DNA of 64,000 nt. It comes from CBDCWT01 sp965223305. GTDB taxonomy: Bacteria; Planctomycetota; Planctomycetia; Pirellulales; Pirellulaceae. Location of the stretch: positions 81,867-145,866 of the forward strand of contig CBDCWT010000019.1 in assembly GCA_965223305.1 (NCBI GenBank). The letters run 5' to 3'. The notes under the pieces were generated by a model. It did no database searches. It was not told the DNA's origin and worked only from the letters and a program-made list of their open reading frames with translations. Position numbers and translations under genes: made by a program. Below are positions 1 to 10,184 of this stretch, in pieces; positions within the stretch are counted from its first letter, which is position 1, and the number at the start of each line of letters is the position of its first letter.

Positions 1-4
1 CGAC

Positions 5-3000
5 ATGGGGCTCGTGCCGACCGTGTTCATCGCGACCCGACTCCAGCTCCCGGACGACGACAAACCGCCGGAGTTCCGGGTGGGGCTGACCGCCGGCAAG
101 ACGAGCATGGCGGCGTTCGAGCTCGTCAACCCGATCGACGACGAGGTCGCGCTCACTTTCGACCAGCTGTTCTACCTGATGGGCGGCAGCACGTTCTACA
201 GCTTCCTCCCGCCTCAGCTGATCCGGTTCCTACAGGCGTTTGGGTTCGAGTCGTTCGGCGTTCTCGTCGACTACGGCGACGGGCTGAGTGTCTCGGCGAT
301 CGAGGTGATCATCACTTCGACCGAACCGTGGGTGGTGCTCGAGGACCCCCATCTGTCACTCGTACTCCGGCTGAGCTGGACGATCAACTCGCCGCTTCAA
401 GAAGAATCCGAGCAGTACGCCCTGCTCGAGGCGACGGCCAAGTTCTTGCCGGACCTCTTCCCGGGCGATCTGAAGTTCTCGATCGACACGAATCTGGTCG
501 TCCGAGGCGGGTACTTCGCCGACGACGAGAGCGAGTACATCCGCTTCACCAGGCTCGTCGCGGAGATCACCAACGATCGGATCTCGATCAATCCCGACTG
601 GTTCGAGCTCGAGTTCCAGGAGTTTCACTTCACGATCGATCAGCCCCGGCGCTTCTACTCGATCGGTGCGACCACGTCGCTCAAACTCGGGATCTTCGGC
701 GACGGCAACTTCGAGCTCAACAACGTCGCGCTCCAGCTCGACGTGCAGAAACCCACACCTCAAGAATCAACGGCGTCCGGCCGGCCGGCGCTCCCACCCG
801 GAGCGTCGCGGCGCCCCGGCTCTTGCGAGGGGGCGGAGCCCAGGCTCCCCGCGCCGGCGCCGCCCGGCGGCTTCCCGTACGTGCTCGACGCCGACGGCAC
901 GATCTACTCCGGGAGCATCACCGGCGATGTGAAGATCGGACCGCTCTATCTCGTCGTCGACGCGCGCTACGCGTCGGAGATCTGGCGGTTCAACATGAAG
1001 ATGCAGCCCGGGACGACACTCTCGCTCCAAGGGCTCATCGACGCGGTCTTCGAGACGTTCGCGCTCCCGAAGGACATCTTCGACACCAACATCGAGATCT
1101 CGGGCGTCGACCTCGGCGCCGTCGTCCCCAGCGACCCGAACGCGGCCTCCGAGTACACCGCCGCGGCCACGTTCCACTGGTACTTCAAGATCGGGGGCGT
1201 GCTCGAGGTGGACGCCCTCGCCAACCTCCAGCTTGCGTACAACTCGAAGCTGCCGCGGCCCTACTCGGGCAAGGTGTCCGCCACGACCGACGTCAAGCTG
1301 TTCGGGCCCGGGGCAACGTTCACGGTCGAGTACGAGATGGTGAACAACCCCGAGACGAATAAGCCCGAGGACATCGTTCGGCTGATGTGGGAAGGGCTCG
1401 TCTTCGAGTACCGGATGGCCGAAGAGCAGCGCGAGATCACCTTCAAGGCGGACGACACGTGGAACCTCGGTCGCCTGATCACGAGCCTTGTGCGGCTCGT
1501 CAGCCCGTCCTCAAGCCGCGAGCTGCCGCCGCCGTGGAATCTCCTAAACGACGTCTCGCTCGGCGGGATGGAGATCAAGTTCAACATTGACACGAAAGAA
1601 GTCACGGCCAAGTTCCCGCTCAACATCAACCTCTTCTTCGCCAACATCAAAAGCTTCAACATCTCGAAGAAGCCGAGCGAACAGGTCGAGGTCTCGATCA
1701 GCGGCGACTTCTTCTTCACCAACGACGAGGATCTCAGTTGGGACGCGGTGAACGAGGATCCGCCCGAAGTGCCGGGCGGCGGCGACTCCGCGTTCGACCT
1801 GCGGTTGCTCGCGCTCGGTCAGCGCGTGACGGTACCCGACCTGGCCAAGATCGACACGATCAACGACGCGGTGAACCAGCTCGCGGGTTTCGAGACACCG
1901 CCCCCGACCTCACGCAAGATCCCCATCTTCCCGGCCAAGGACCCAGGCACGGCCGTCCTCGTCCCTGGGGGAGACGAGCCGCTCGCGCCGAGGTTCTCGG
2001 CGGACAGCAACTGGCTCATCGGGACGCACTTCCTCGCCGTCTCGAACACGCTTGACCTCAAGCTGATCTTCAATGACCCGGTCTTGTACGGGCTCCGCAT
2101 CGGCCTGGCGGGCGAGAAGGCGAAGATCTTCGCCGGGCTCGAGTTCGAGATCATGTACAAGAAGATCACGGACTCGGTCGGGATGTACCGCATCCAGCTC
2201 AAGCTCCCGGACGCCATCCGGCAGCTCCAGTTCGGCGCCGTGACGATTATTCTGCCGATCGTGATCATCGAGATCTACACGAACGGGAACTTCAAGATCG
2301 ACTTTGGCTTCCCGCACAACATGGACTTCACGGTCTCGTTCACTCTCCAAGTGTTCCCGTTCACGGGATCGGGGGGGTTCTACTTCGGGATACTCGACGG
2401 CAACACTTCATCGCAGGTCCCGAAGGACACCACGTGCGGTCAGTTCAAGCCGGTCGTCGAGTTCGGGCTCGGTCTCCAGGTGGGGCTCGGGAAGTCGTTC
2501 AGCGCGGGGATCCTCAAGGCCGAGATCTCGGTCAATGTGTTCGGGATCATCGAGGGCGTCGTCGCTACGTGGCGTGCCTACGATGATGAGCGCGAGACGG
2601 CGGTTGCGCTCCGAGACCCGGAAGGCCGGCTGCGGCTGTACTCCCGGTCGGGCCATGAGCTGGCGGTGGCCGAAGGCAACCCCGACGTCGAGAAGCAGTA
2701 CTACTACAAGATCACGGGCACGGTCGGGATCATCGGCAAGGTCGTGGGCTCGATCGACTTCGCGATCATCAAGGCCGAGGTGTTGCTGGTCGTTCACGCC
2801 TACGTGAAGGGGACGTTCGAGGCGTACCGCGAGACATTCCTCGAGATGGAGGCCGGCGTGAAGGTCTCCGTCAAGGTCACGATCAACCTCGGGATCTTCA
2901 AGATCTCGATATCGCTCTCGTTCTCGATACAGATCCGGCTCGAGTTCGTGTTGGGGTCCGACCGCCGTAGCGAGGCGCCCTGGGCCTGCAACGGCACCGC

Positions 3001-6000
3001 CAAGTATCGACTGTCCACGCCGGATACGCAGCGGCTTCGACCATCGCCGCTCGAGATCGCGGCGGCCTTCGCGGAGCCGAACTTCGCCCCGCTGGCCAGG
3101 CCGTCATATGGCCCGCTCCCGCTCGACGTCTTCTTCATGCCGCAGATCTCGATCGCGGAGGGAGGGACCGGGGCAAGGGACGAGCAGGTCGGCGTGTGTT
3201 CGTTGAACCTGTTCATTTCGCGCGACACCACGACGCACCAGGGCCAGACATACGAGTCGTTCAAGCGGCTCGCCCGCGACGTCTTCCTGTGGATCTCCGC
3301 CAGTTTCTCCGGGCGGGCGACCAGAGGCACGCCGGACGAGGAGTTGGGCCAGCCGACAACGTGGGCGGACATGAGGGCGGCGGAGCTCTTCTTCGGCGCG
3401 AATTCGGACGGGCGATCGCTCCGGTACAGCGAAGTCGAGAAGTTTTTCGAGGCGTTGTTCATGGTGGACCTCGAGCTTCCGCCGGCGCAGACGTCGATCG
3501 ACGCGAGCGAGAACGTCCCGGACGCGACGGCGTTCCCGATGCCGCCCAAGCTCACGCTGTCGGTGACGTACAAGGGACAGTCGGTCGCAGACCGCGACTT
3601 CGATACCTGGGCAACCGCCGATCAGGACTACCTGGACGACCTGCAGGACAAGATCGCGGCCCTGTTGGCCGCCATGCTCGACGAGCTCGAAAAGAAACAC
3701 GACGAAGGCGCGGCGGTGCGGGCGCTGCTCCGTCGGGATGCGGTCGCGAAGCAATCCTTGGCGCAGTTCATGTTCGTCGACTTCTTCGCGATGCTGGCGC
3801 AGTCGCTCGTGCGTGGCGCGCTCGACGCGTTCGACACCTACGCGTACACGCTTCAGGCGGGCGACAAGATCGAGTCCATCCGCGATGCCTTCAACTCAAC
3901 CGGCAACGAGCTCACCGTCGCCCAGATCGCGTGGGCGAACCGGGAGCATGCACTGTCCGGCGGTCTCGCCCTCACGATCGACGACGTGCCCTACCCAATC
4001 CAGACCACCGATACGTGGGGTGGGATCGCTTCATCGCACGGGCTCGATCCTGCCGCGGTGGCAACCGAGAACAAGGACGTCCGCATGGTCCTCAAGCCCG
4101 GCGAGCCCATCACGATCGACCAGGTTCCGCACTCGGTCCCCAACTCCGGGTCGTTGGCGGACACCGCCGCGCTGTTTGATCTGGACGCGGGCCAGTTTGG
4201 CGCGGCCATCACGGAGATGCAGGGCATCCTGTCGCCGCTCACAGTGCTTACGCTCAACGGGCTCGCCTACACGACGGCCGATGGCGGCGCCGATTCGATC
4301 CGCTCGCTGGCCGAATCGTTTGGGGTCGAGGTGCCGACCCTGACGCCTTCGATCACCGGGGTGGCTGATCTGTTCGACGCCTCGGCGGATCCGACGTTGC
4401 TCCTGCCCGGGCTCACGGTGCTCCCGAACCGCGACGTGTGGGACGACATCGTCGGCGCCTCGGGTGTCGAGCACCTCGCGGGCATGGTCGCGCGTTACCT
4501 GTTGGGTGGGTTGCGGCTTCCTACGAAGGGCATCGACTTCTCTGCTGGAGCGAGCCCATGCGGAGCGACGCAGACGTGCGGGCTGCAGGATGTGACCGGT
4601 CAGCAGTTCCCGCTGCCATCGCTCACGGGCTACGACCCGGCCGACCCGCTGCGGATCACTCTCACCAACCCGGGCCTCTCGTGGCTCGGCTTCACCGATT
4701 TCGTCCACGACGTCGACGCCACGGGCGCCAACCAGATCAACGAACTGGTGACGTACGCGCGGACGACGGGGCTACAGCCTCCGATCGACTCCATCGGACC
4801 CGAGCCGCTCGCGAGCGCCTCGCCGCGCAGGTACACGTTCAAGAGCGACATCGTGCTCCAAGAGGCCCAACCGATCGTGCTGCCCGGCGGTGCGCTACCC
4901 GCGGGCACGACTCCGCGCCCGCGGCTGTGGCAGTTCTCTTCCGCGCTCGCGAGCCAGCTCGCGCGCAAGGTCGACCTCGCGCCGGCCTTCGACGTCGAGA
5001 TCGGGTCGACCGATTCGAAGGGCGGTCGCATGAAACCATCGCCGGCGCAGGCCGCTGCGTTCGGCACACTCCTCAACGTCGCGATCAAGCGGCCGGACGC
5101 GGCAGTCGGGAGCGCGGAGACGACTTACGAGCTGGTCGGCGCCGATGAGCGGTCGATCAACTTGCTCGAGCGGCTGCTCGGCAAGGTCAAGCCAACGGAT
5201 GCGTCGCCCATCGACGGCATCTACATCCTCTACGCGCCGAACGCCACGTCGGACCGGGCGGAGGGACTCCAGTACGACGGCGAGGCGAACTACGCTTCGT
5301 TCCTCGTCCGCGGAAACCTGTCCACTGAGACCAATCCGCCCGCTACGCCCGGCGCGAGGAATAGGATTGCGGACGCAGACGAGCCGCGCGGTCTCCTCAA
5401 CACGCCGTACGAGTTCGTTTCACTGCTGTGGGAGGGCAGCATCGTCCGCTCGGGCGGCTACTACTTCTCGTACGTCCTGCCGGGCGGAGGCGGGCTCCCC
5501 GATGCCGTATTCTCTGAAGACGGATCGGCCGTCGTGTCCGTGCTCGTCGTGTACGGTCCGGGGCAGGCGCCCGGCGGCACGCCGCTCAAAGATTTCATGA
5601 ACGTCGCGGTCGTCGATGACCCGATCGACGACGCGAACAACGTCGTCTTCGCCGTCTTCCAGCCTCGTCGCGCGTCCGTGGCGCTCACGGCGGAGACGCG
5701 GCTCTCCGACATCGCCGCCAACTACCACTCGGGCGTCGTCTACATCGCGGAGCAGAATGCAGCGCGCGCCTTGTCGACCGCGGTGACGATTCAGGTGACG
5801 GACGTCTTCCACGAGATGGCCCGCGGCGAGACGCTGGCCGAGGTCGCGGCCTTCTTCGGGACGACGGAGGACGCGATCAAGGAGCTCAATCCGGACGTGG
5901 ACTTCGGCGAGCTCCACCCCGGCGTCGGGCTCCACATCCCGGACGTCACGACGCAACCGGCCGCCACGACACCGGGTCTGACGCTGCGAGATATCGCGAC

Positions 6001-9000
6001 CATCTGCGACACGAACGTGGCCGCGCTGGCGTGGGCCAACCGCGACGTCGCCGGATTGTTCGATCCCAAGGACGGGCACCCGAGCGGACCTGACGTGCCG
6101 CTCGACTTCGAAGACCGGCTTCGCGACGTCGCCTCCGCGCTCCCGCCCGGCAATTTCGGGGTCGCCATCAAGAGGAAGAAGCCCGGCGAAGACACCGCGA
6201 AGCCGGCGGTCTATCTCGAGCAGCAGTACAACCTCATGGGCTACGACCTGGTCTCGAACACGGACTTCCAGACGATCTCGGACGGGCTTCCGCTCCCGTC
6301 TTCCCCGACTGAGGAGATGGATGAAGAGGAATTGACGCTGCCGAAGCGACTCGCGCCTGCCGAGCCCGACCCGGACGCCCGGTGGTGGAAGTACCACTTC
6401 ATTGTGCCCGCGGCGCGCGCGGCGCGGAACAACTCGGTCCCGGATGGCGACGACCATCCGCCCAAGGCGATGAACCCGTACGCGGGCGTCGGCGGGGCAG
6501 TCCAACTCTCGCTCGGCTGGCGGGACATGATGGGGAACCGAGCCTGGTCGGTGTTCGACGAGCTAGCGCCGTGTACCGACTATCCGCTCGACCGCGCAGC
6601 CTCGCGCGTAGGGTTCGACGACGACGTGCTCGGCCTGGGCCAGTGGGCGTCGACGATCTCCGACCACTACTTCGCCGACGGCGGCTCCCTCGTGATCGAG
6701 GTGACGTTCGATTCGAGCCGATACGAGCGCCGTGAAGACAACGACTGGGAGACGAACGCCGACGCCGATCGTCAGGTGTTCGCCAATCTGTACTACCAGC
6801 TCGTCCAGACGAACCGAGCGGGCGAACTCGCGACCGAGATCGCCACGACGTGTTCGCTCGACGGTGGATTTGCGGTTGCGGTGACGGCCGACGAGCGCGC
6901 CGCGCTAACCGCCTACGTCCTGGCAGCCTGGCGTTACGTCAACACGCTGCTCACGGCCGGGGATCCGCTCCGCGCCGACCCGCCCGAGCCGAAGCCCGTC
7001 TCGGTGAAGCGCGCGATCGACGCGGCACGGGTGCCTCCCATCTGCGCGATCGAGGTCGCCCTGCGGCTCGAGCGCAGGATCGACACGGTGCTCCCTGAGT
7101 TCCGCGGGCAGCCGGCCTCGCGCTTCGCCGATACGAGCGTCGGGGCACGGATGACGAAGAGCACCGCGGAGAGCGGGTTCACGATCGACTGGTACACTGC
7201 CCAGTTTGCCCAGGCGTTCGACCGGCCGAGCTTCGCGCTGAAGTTGGCCTCCGGCACCCCGCGCAAGGATCTGGGCGCGTTCGCGGGCAGCGAGACGTTG
7301 TGGTCGTTCCGGGTCGGCAAGGAGTCGGGCGAGGCCTATCGGTTCGAGATCGATGGGCCGGCGGCGTTCTTCGCTCCGGCACCGCTGTCGACAACACTCC
7401 TCAGCCGCCAGAACGTGTCGCTCTACAGTTACGATCCCGACACCGGCCTCAGCCCGGAGCCCGACGTCGTGGACTCGATCTCCGGCGTGGACCTCGACTC
7501 TCTGGCCCGGAAGGCGCTGGCTGCGATCGATTCGCTGCTCGAGCCACGGATGGCGGTCCCCGCGTTCCTCGTCGACAAGCTCGCGGGCACGACGAGCCTG
7601 GAACACGTCCTGTACGCAAAGTACAAACTGGCGAGGGCGATCGCCGACGGCGTGACCAATGTGCTCGAGAGGCCGGCGCTCGATCCGGTCGCGAACAAGC
7701 CCAACTTCGACGCCGCGAGAGAGAAGCTACGGCAGCAGCTTCTGATTCGACTGTCGAACGCGTATGCGATCGACGCCGTCGTGCAACACCCGCTGTCCGG
7801 GGACTCCTCGGCCGGGGGAGAGTACCCGCCGCAGCTGTACGGCTCGCCCAAGGAGACAGGTGTCGACCAGGGCGCTGAGGCATCGGGCTACCGGACCAGC
7901 TCGTTCAAGATCCCGATGACGGACGAGACGCCGTTGCTCACCTACACGTTTGCGACGAAGGAGGCGCACCGACAGCGCAACGTCCCGATCGAGTTCGATT
8001 ATCGACCCACAGAAGTCGAGCACCAGATCGGCAAGGTGCCGGGGATCGATGAGTACAAGGCATCGTCGTGGCTGCGCTTCCTCGACCGTGCCGAGCCGAT
8101 CCGCGAATCCGGAGCGAGCGGCGAAGCCGGGGTTCACGTCAGGATCCCGATCCCGCTCCGAGCCTACCCGACGCCGCCATCAGTGGTGAACCAAGGGTTC
8201 TACGGGATGCTCGCCACGGAGGACCCGACGGCTACGCTCGAGGCGGCAAAGCAGTGGACGTTCTGCGTCGTCTACGCGCAGTCGCACGCGGCGCAGGACC
8301 GTATCGATGCGGTCGTCAGGTTCAACGTGCCCGATGCGACGGGCCGTCGGTTCGCCGAGGCGGACGAACCGGATCTGTTCGTGATGCTGGCGCGCATCAA
8401 CCACGTGGTCGCCGCGATCCAGGCGACGCTCGAGCAGGACTTGATCGGCGTCAAGGTCGAATCGGACCCGGCGTCGGCCGACTTCCAGCGCGCACAGAAG
8501 GCGCTCGCCGCGGTGGCCACGCTGGTGAAGAACATCGGCGCGAAATGGAAGACGTGGGTGAAGCCAGAGAGCCAGCAGGCCAGAGCCTGCGACTTGCTCA
8601 CCGGCGCGCTCGACGAGGCGCTCCCGTTCTCGGTTCGGGAGGACCTGGTCACCGTCGAGTACACCGAGGGCGGCGAGCGCAAGGAAGAGACCGCGCTCCG
8701 CGTGTCGGTGGCCTACCCCGCCGGTCTGATCGAAGGGATGACCGAGCCCCCCATGGTCGTCTTCCCGGGGTTCACGCCCGAGGAGGTGACGCCCGACGAC
8801 GAGCGGATCGATCGCGAAGGGCGCGGCAACGCGGATGAGGACGTGACGACCACGCTACGCGCGATGTTTGCCCGGACGCAGCCCGAGATGGATCCGCACG
8901 AGCTCATCGAGACCAAGGCGTGGATCTACCGACGCGACGAGCCGGCCGGCGAGCCGCCGGCCAAGGAGGAGCTCCCGCCCTACCTGACGTGGGAAGCCGC

Positions 9001-9667
9001 GCTCAACATGCCCGACCGCGAGGCGGTCATCACCGACCTCGACGTGATCCAGTTCCAGAACGCGTGGGCTCAACTTCAGATCGTCCGCAACGCCGAGCTC
9101 GTCGGCCCGGGCAATCCGACCCGTCCCCCGTTCGTCTACACGACGCCCGAGGTCAAGTTCAAGAGCAAGCTCACGCCTCTGCTCGACACGGGCGTCGATA
9201 TCGACATAGCGAAGATCCCGTCGGGTCAGCCGGAGAAACGGAAACTACAGGACCACGTGCAGAACCTGTTCCGGACGTTCTTCGCCGGGAGCCCGTTGAA
9301 AGAGCAGTTCGTGAAGCTCGAGATCTCGTACCGCTACTCGTTGTCGGAGGACGAAGAGGCCCTGTCGGTCGAGCTGCCCGTCCTGCTGTTTACGCCGCAC
9401 GAGTTCGAGATACCGGACAGCTGGCAGGCCGTGGGCGACGACGGCGAACCGACCCCGGCCGCGACCTACATCAAGGCGGTGGCGGACGACGTCTCGACCT
9501 GGTGGGGGGTCAAGACGCCGTCGACAGCCAAGGGCCGGTTCCGGTTCGATCTGACGGCGTTCTCGTCGCTCGACACGAACACGCAGCCGCTCGTCCGGGT
9601 CCGGAACCTCGTGCTGGCGGTGGACGACGTAGTCAATCTCGCGGCGGTGTCGCTCGGCGCGACTTAG
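5..9667 (+). CDS. Giant LysM-containing protein, 5' end probably outside window
   Basis: A single uninterrupted frame of about 3,220 codons. The frame is open to the first base of the window, so the ATG at 5 may not be the true start. I recognise no enzyme. A good LysM-like segment lies near residues 1935-1980 (HEMARGETLAEVAAFFGTT, then LNPD and an LHIP end). Further LysM-like stretches occur near 1280-1330 and 1985-2020. LysM modules usually bind peptidoglycan or chitin, so a cell-surface or secreted role is an inference. The N-terminal third is rich in alternating aromatic/charged beta-strand-like sequence. I see no signal peptide, but the start is missing. The DNA is far more GC-rich, with strong third-position GC, than anything to the right of about 9.7 kb. 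Confidence 0.8.
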   Translation: MGLVPTVFIATRLQLPDDDKPPEFRVGLTAGKTSMAAFELVNPIDDEVALTFDQLFYLMGGSTFYSFLPPQLIRFLQAFGFESFGVLVDYGDGLSVSAIEVIITSTEPWVVLEDPHLSLVLRLSWTINSPLQEESEQYALLEATAKFLPDLFPGDLKFSIDTNLVVRGGYFADDESEYIRFTRLVAEITNDRISINPDWFELEFQEFHFTIDQPRRFYSIGATTSLKLGIFGDGNFELNNVALQLDVQKPTPQESTASGRPALPPGASRRPGSCEGAEPRLPAPAPPGGFPYVLDADGTIYSGSITGDVKIGPLYLVVDARYASEIWRFNMKMQPGTTLSLQGLIDAVFETFALPKDIFDTNIEISGVDLGAVVPSDPNAASEYTAAATFHWYFKIGGVLEVDALANLQLAYNSKLPRPYSGKVSATTDVKLFGPGATFTVEYEMVNNPETNKPEDIVRLMWEGLVFEYRMAEEQREITFKADDTWNLGRLITSLVRLVSPSSSRELPPPWNLLNDVSLGGMEIKFNIDTKEVTAKFPLNINLFFANIKSFNISKKPSEQVEVSISGDFFFTNDEDLSWDAVNEDPPEVPGGGDSAFDLRLLALGQRVTVPDLAKIDTINDAVNQLAGFETPPPTSRKIPIFPAKDPGTAVLVPGGDEPLAPRFSADSNWLIGTHFLAVSNTLDLKLIFNDPVLYGLRIGLAGEKAKIFAGLEFEIMYKKITDSVGMYRIQLKLPDAIRQLQFGAVTIILPIVIIEIYTNGNFKIDFGFPHNMDFTVSFTLQVFPFTGSGGFYFGILDGNTSSQVPKDTTCGQFKPVVEFGLGLQVGLGKSFSAGILKAEISVNVFGIIEGVVATWRAYDDERETAVALRDPEGRLRLYSRSGHELAVAEGNPDVEKQYYYKITGTVGIIGKVVGSIDFAIIKAEVLLVVHAYVKGTFEAYRETFLEMEAGVKVSVKVTINLGIFKISISLSFSIQIRLEFVLGSDRRSEAPWACNGTAKYRLSTPDTQRLRPSPLEIAAAFAEPNFAPLARPSYGPLPLDVFFMPQISIAEGGTGARDEQVGVCSLNLFISRDTTTHQGQTYESFKRLARDVFLWISASFSGRATRGTPDEELGQPTTWADMRAAELFFGANSDGRSLRYSEVEKFFEALFMVDLELPPAQTSIDASENVPDATAFPMPPKLTLSVTYKGQSVADRDFDTWATADQDYLDDLQDKIAALLAAMLDELEKKHDEGAAVRALLRRDAVAKQSLAQFMFVDFFAMLAQSLVRGALDAFDTYAYTLQAGDKIESIRDAFNSTGNELTVAQIAWANREHALSGGLALTIDDVPYPIQTTDTWGGIASSHGLDPAAVATENKDVRMVLKPGEPITIDQVPHSVPNSGSLADTAALFDLDAGQFGAAITEMQGILSPLTVLTLNGLAYTTADGGADSIRSLAESFGVEVPTLTPSITGVADLFDASADPTLLLPGLTVLPNRDVWDDIVGASGVEHLAGMVARYLLGGLRLPTKGIDFSAGASPCGATQTCGLQDVTGQQFPLPSLTGYDPADPLRITLTNPGLSWLGFTDFVHDVDATGANQINELVTYARTTGLQPPIDSIGPEPLASASPRRYTFKSDIVLQEAQPIVLPGGALPAGTTPRPRLWQFSSALASQLARKVDLAPAFDVEIGSTDSKGGRMKPSPAQAAAFGTLLNVAIKRPDAAVGSAETTYELVGADERSINLLERLLGKVKPTDASPIDGIYILYAPNATSDRAEGLQYDGEANYASFLVRGNLSTETNPPATPGARNRIADADEPRGLLNTPYEFVSLLWEGSIVRSGGYYFSYVLPGGGGLPDAVFSEDGSAVVSVLVVYGPGQAPGGTPLKDFMNVAVVDDPIDDANNVVFAVFQPRRASVALTAETRLSDIAANYHSGVVYIAEQNAARALSTAVTIQVTDVFHEMARGETLAEVAAFFGTTEDAIKELNPDVDFGELHPGVGLHIPDVTTQPAATTPGLTLRDIATICDTNVAALAWANRDVAGLFDPKDGHPSGPDVPLDFEDRLRDVASALPPGNFGVAIKRKKPGEDTAKPAVYLEQQYNLMGYDLVSNTDFQTISDGLPLPSSPTEEMDEEELTLPKRLAPAEPDPDARWWKYHFIVPAARAARNNSVPDGDDHPPKAMNPYAGVGGAVQLSLGWRDMMGNRAWSVFDELAPCTDYPLDRAASRVGFDDDVLGLGQWASTISDHYFADGGSLVIEVTFDSSRYERREDNDWETNADADRQVFANLYYQLVQTNRAGELATEIATTCSLDGGFAVAVTADERAALTAYVLAAWRYVNTLLTAGDPLRADPPEPKPVSVKRAIDAARVPPICAIEVALRLERRIDTVLPEFRGQPASRFADTSVGARMTKSTAESGFTIDWYTAQFAQAFDRPSFALKLASGTPRKDLGAFAGSETLWSFRVGKESGEAYRFEIDGPAAFFAPAPLSTTLLSRQNVSLYSYDPDTGLSPEPDVVDSISGVDLDSLARKALAAIDSLLEPRMAVPAFLVDKLAGTTSLEHVLYAKYKLARAIADGVTNVLERPALDPVANKPNFDAAREKLRQQLLIRLSNAYAIDAVVQHPLSGDSSAGGEYPPQLYGSPKETGVDQGAEASGYRTSSFKIPMTDETPLLTYTFATKEAHRQRNVPIEFDYRPTEVEHQIGKVPGIDEYKASSWLRFLDRAEPIRESGASGEAGVHVRIPIPLRAYPTPPSVVNQGFYGMLATEDPTATLEAAKQWTFCVVYAQSHAAQDRIDAVVRFNVPDATGRRFAEADEPDLFVMLARINHVVAAIQATLEQDLIGVKVESDPASADFQRAQKALAAVATLVKNIGAKWKTWVKPESQQARACDLLTGALDEALPFSVREDLVTVEYTEGGERKEETALRVSVAYPAGLIEGMTEPPMVVFPGFTPEEVTPDDERIDREGRGNADEDVTTTLRAMFARTQPEMDPHELIETKAWIYRRDEPAGEPPAKEELPPYLTWEAALNMPDREAVITDLDVIQFQNAWAQLQIVRNAELVGPGNPTRPPFVYTTPEVKFKSKLTPLLDTGVDIDIAKIPSGQPEKRKLQDHVQNLFRTFFAGSPLKEQFVKLEISYRYSLSEDEEALSVELPVLLFTPHEFEIPDSWQAVGDDGEPTPAATYIKAVADDVSTWWGVKTPSTAKGRFRFDLTAFSSLDTNTQPLVRVRNLVLAVDDVVNLAAVSLGAT

Positions 9668-9746
9668 CGGGCGGGCGTATCAGTGAGCAACATGCTGGCG
9701 GCACTGATTGACGTGCTAACATGGCGTCAGTAGATTTATTGATATT

Positions 9747-10135
9747 ATGTCAATATCCACGTCGAGATCGCGTACGGCTTCTCCAAAGGCACACAAACGC
9801 TCAACTCGTCATACACCGGAGGAGGCGCGCCGGGAGATTCTCGACAGTGCCACACGATTCCTTCGGAAAGATCACTTTCGCGATCTAACGGTCGGTGGGG
9901 TCATGGCGGGAGCGACGCTCAAGCCGCCCGGCGTTCTACCAGTATTTCACGGATTTCCACGATCTCATTGTCTCGTTGTTGCGTGATGTCGAGGCGGGTC
10001 ATGCACCAAACTGCCAGCCGTTGGATTGACGGCGAGGGAGATCCCATCGCTGCGCTGCGGGAATATCCTGGAGACGATGCATCGCGTTTGGAGCAATACA
10101 CTTTACGGCCGTCTTCCTCACGCATTGCTCCGTAA
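9747..10135 (+). pseudogene. TetR-family regulator, frameshifted and truncated
   Basis: The N-terminal frame gives a TetR helix-turn-helix start (EEARREILDSATRFLRKDHF, then DLTVGGVM). Near 9921-9935 the family-typical continuation SRPAFYQYFTDFHDLIVSLL moves to another frame. A further shift after about 10018 gives WIDGEGDPIAALREY, which resembles the start of a TetR effector domain, and the frame ends at 10135. The gene therefore carries at least two frameshifts and lacks most of the ligand-binding domain. Just upstream, about 9735-9755, is an imperfect palindrome (ATTGA..TCAAT) that could be its operator. It sits directly before the sulfatase gene and may once have regulated it. Sequencing indels are an alternative to real decay. 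Confidence 0.7.
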
Positions 10136-10184
10136 GAAAAAATAACGATCCTGAATTGAACCACAAACTCTATGGAGATCTGAG

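Noticed and set aside
328..9711. Many long overlapping frames on both strands
   Set aside because: They are shadows caused by high GC in the third position of the giant gene.
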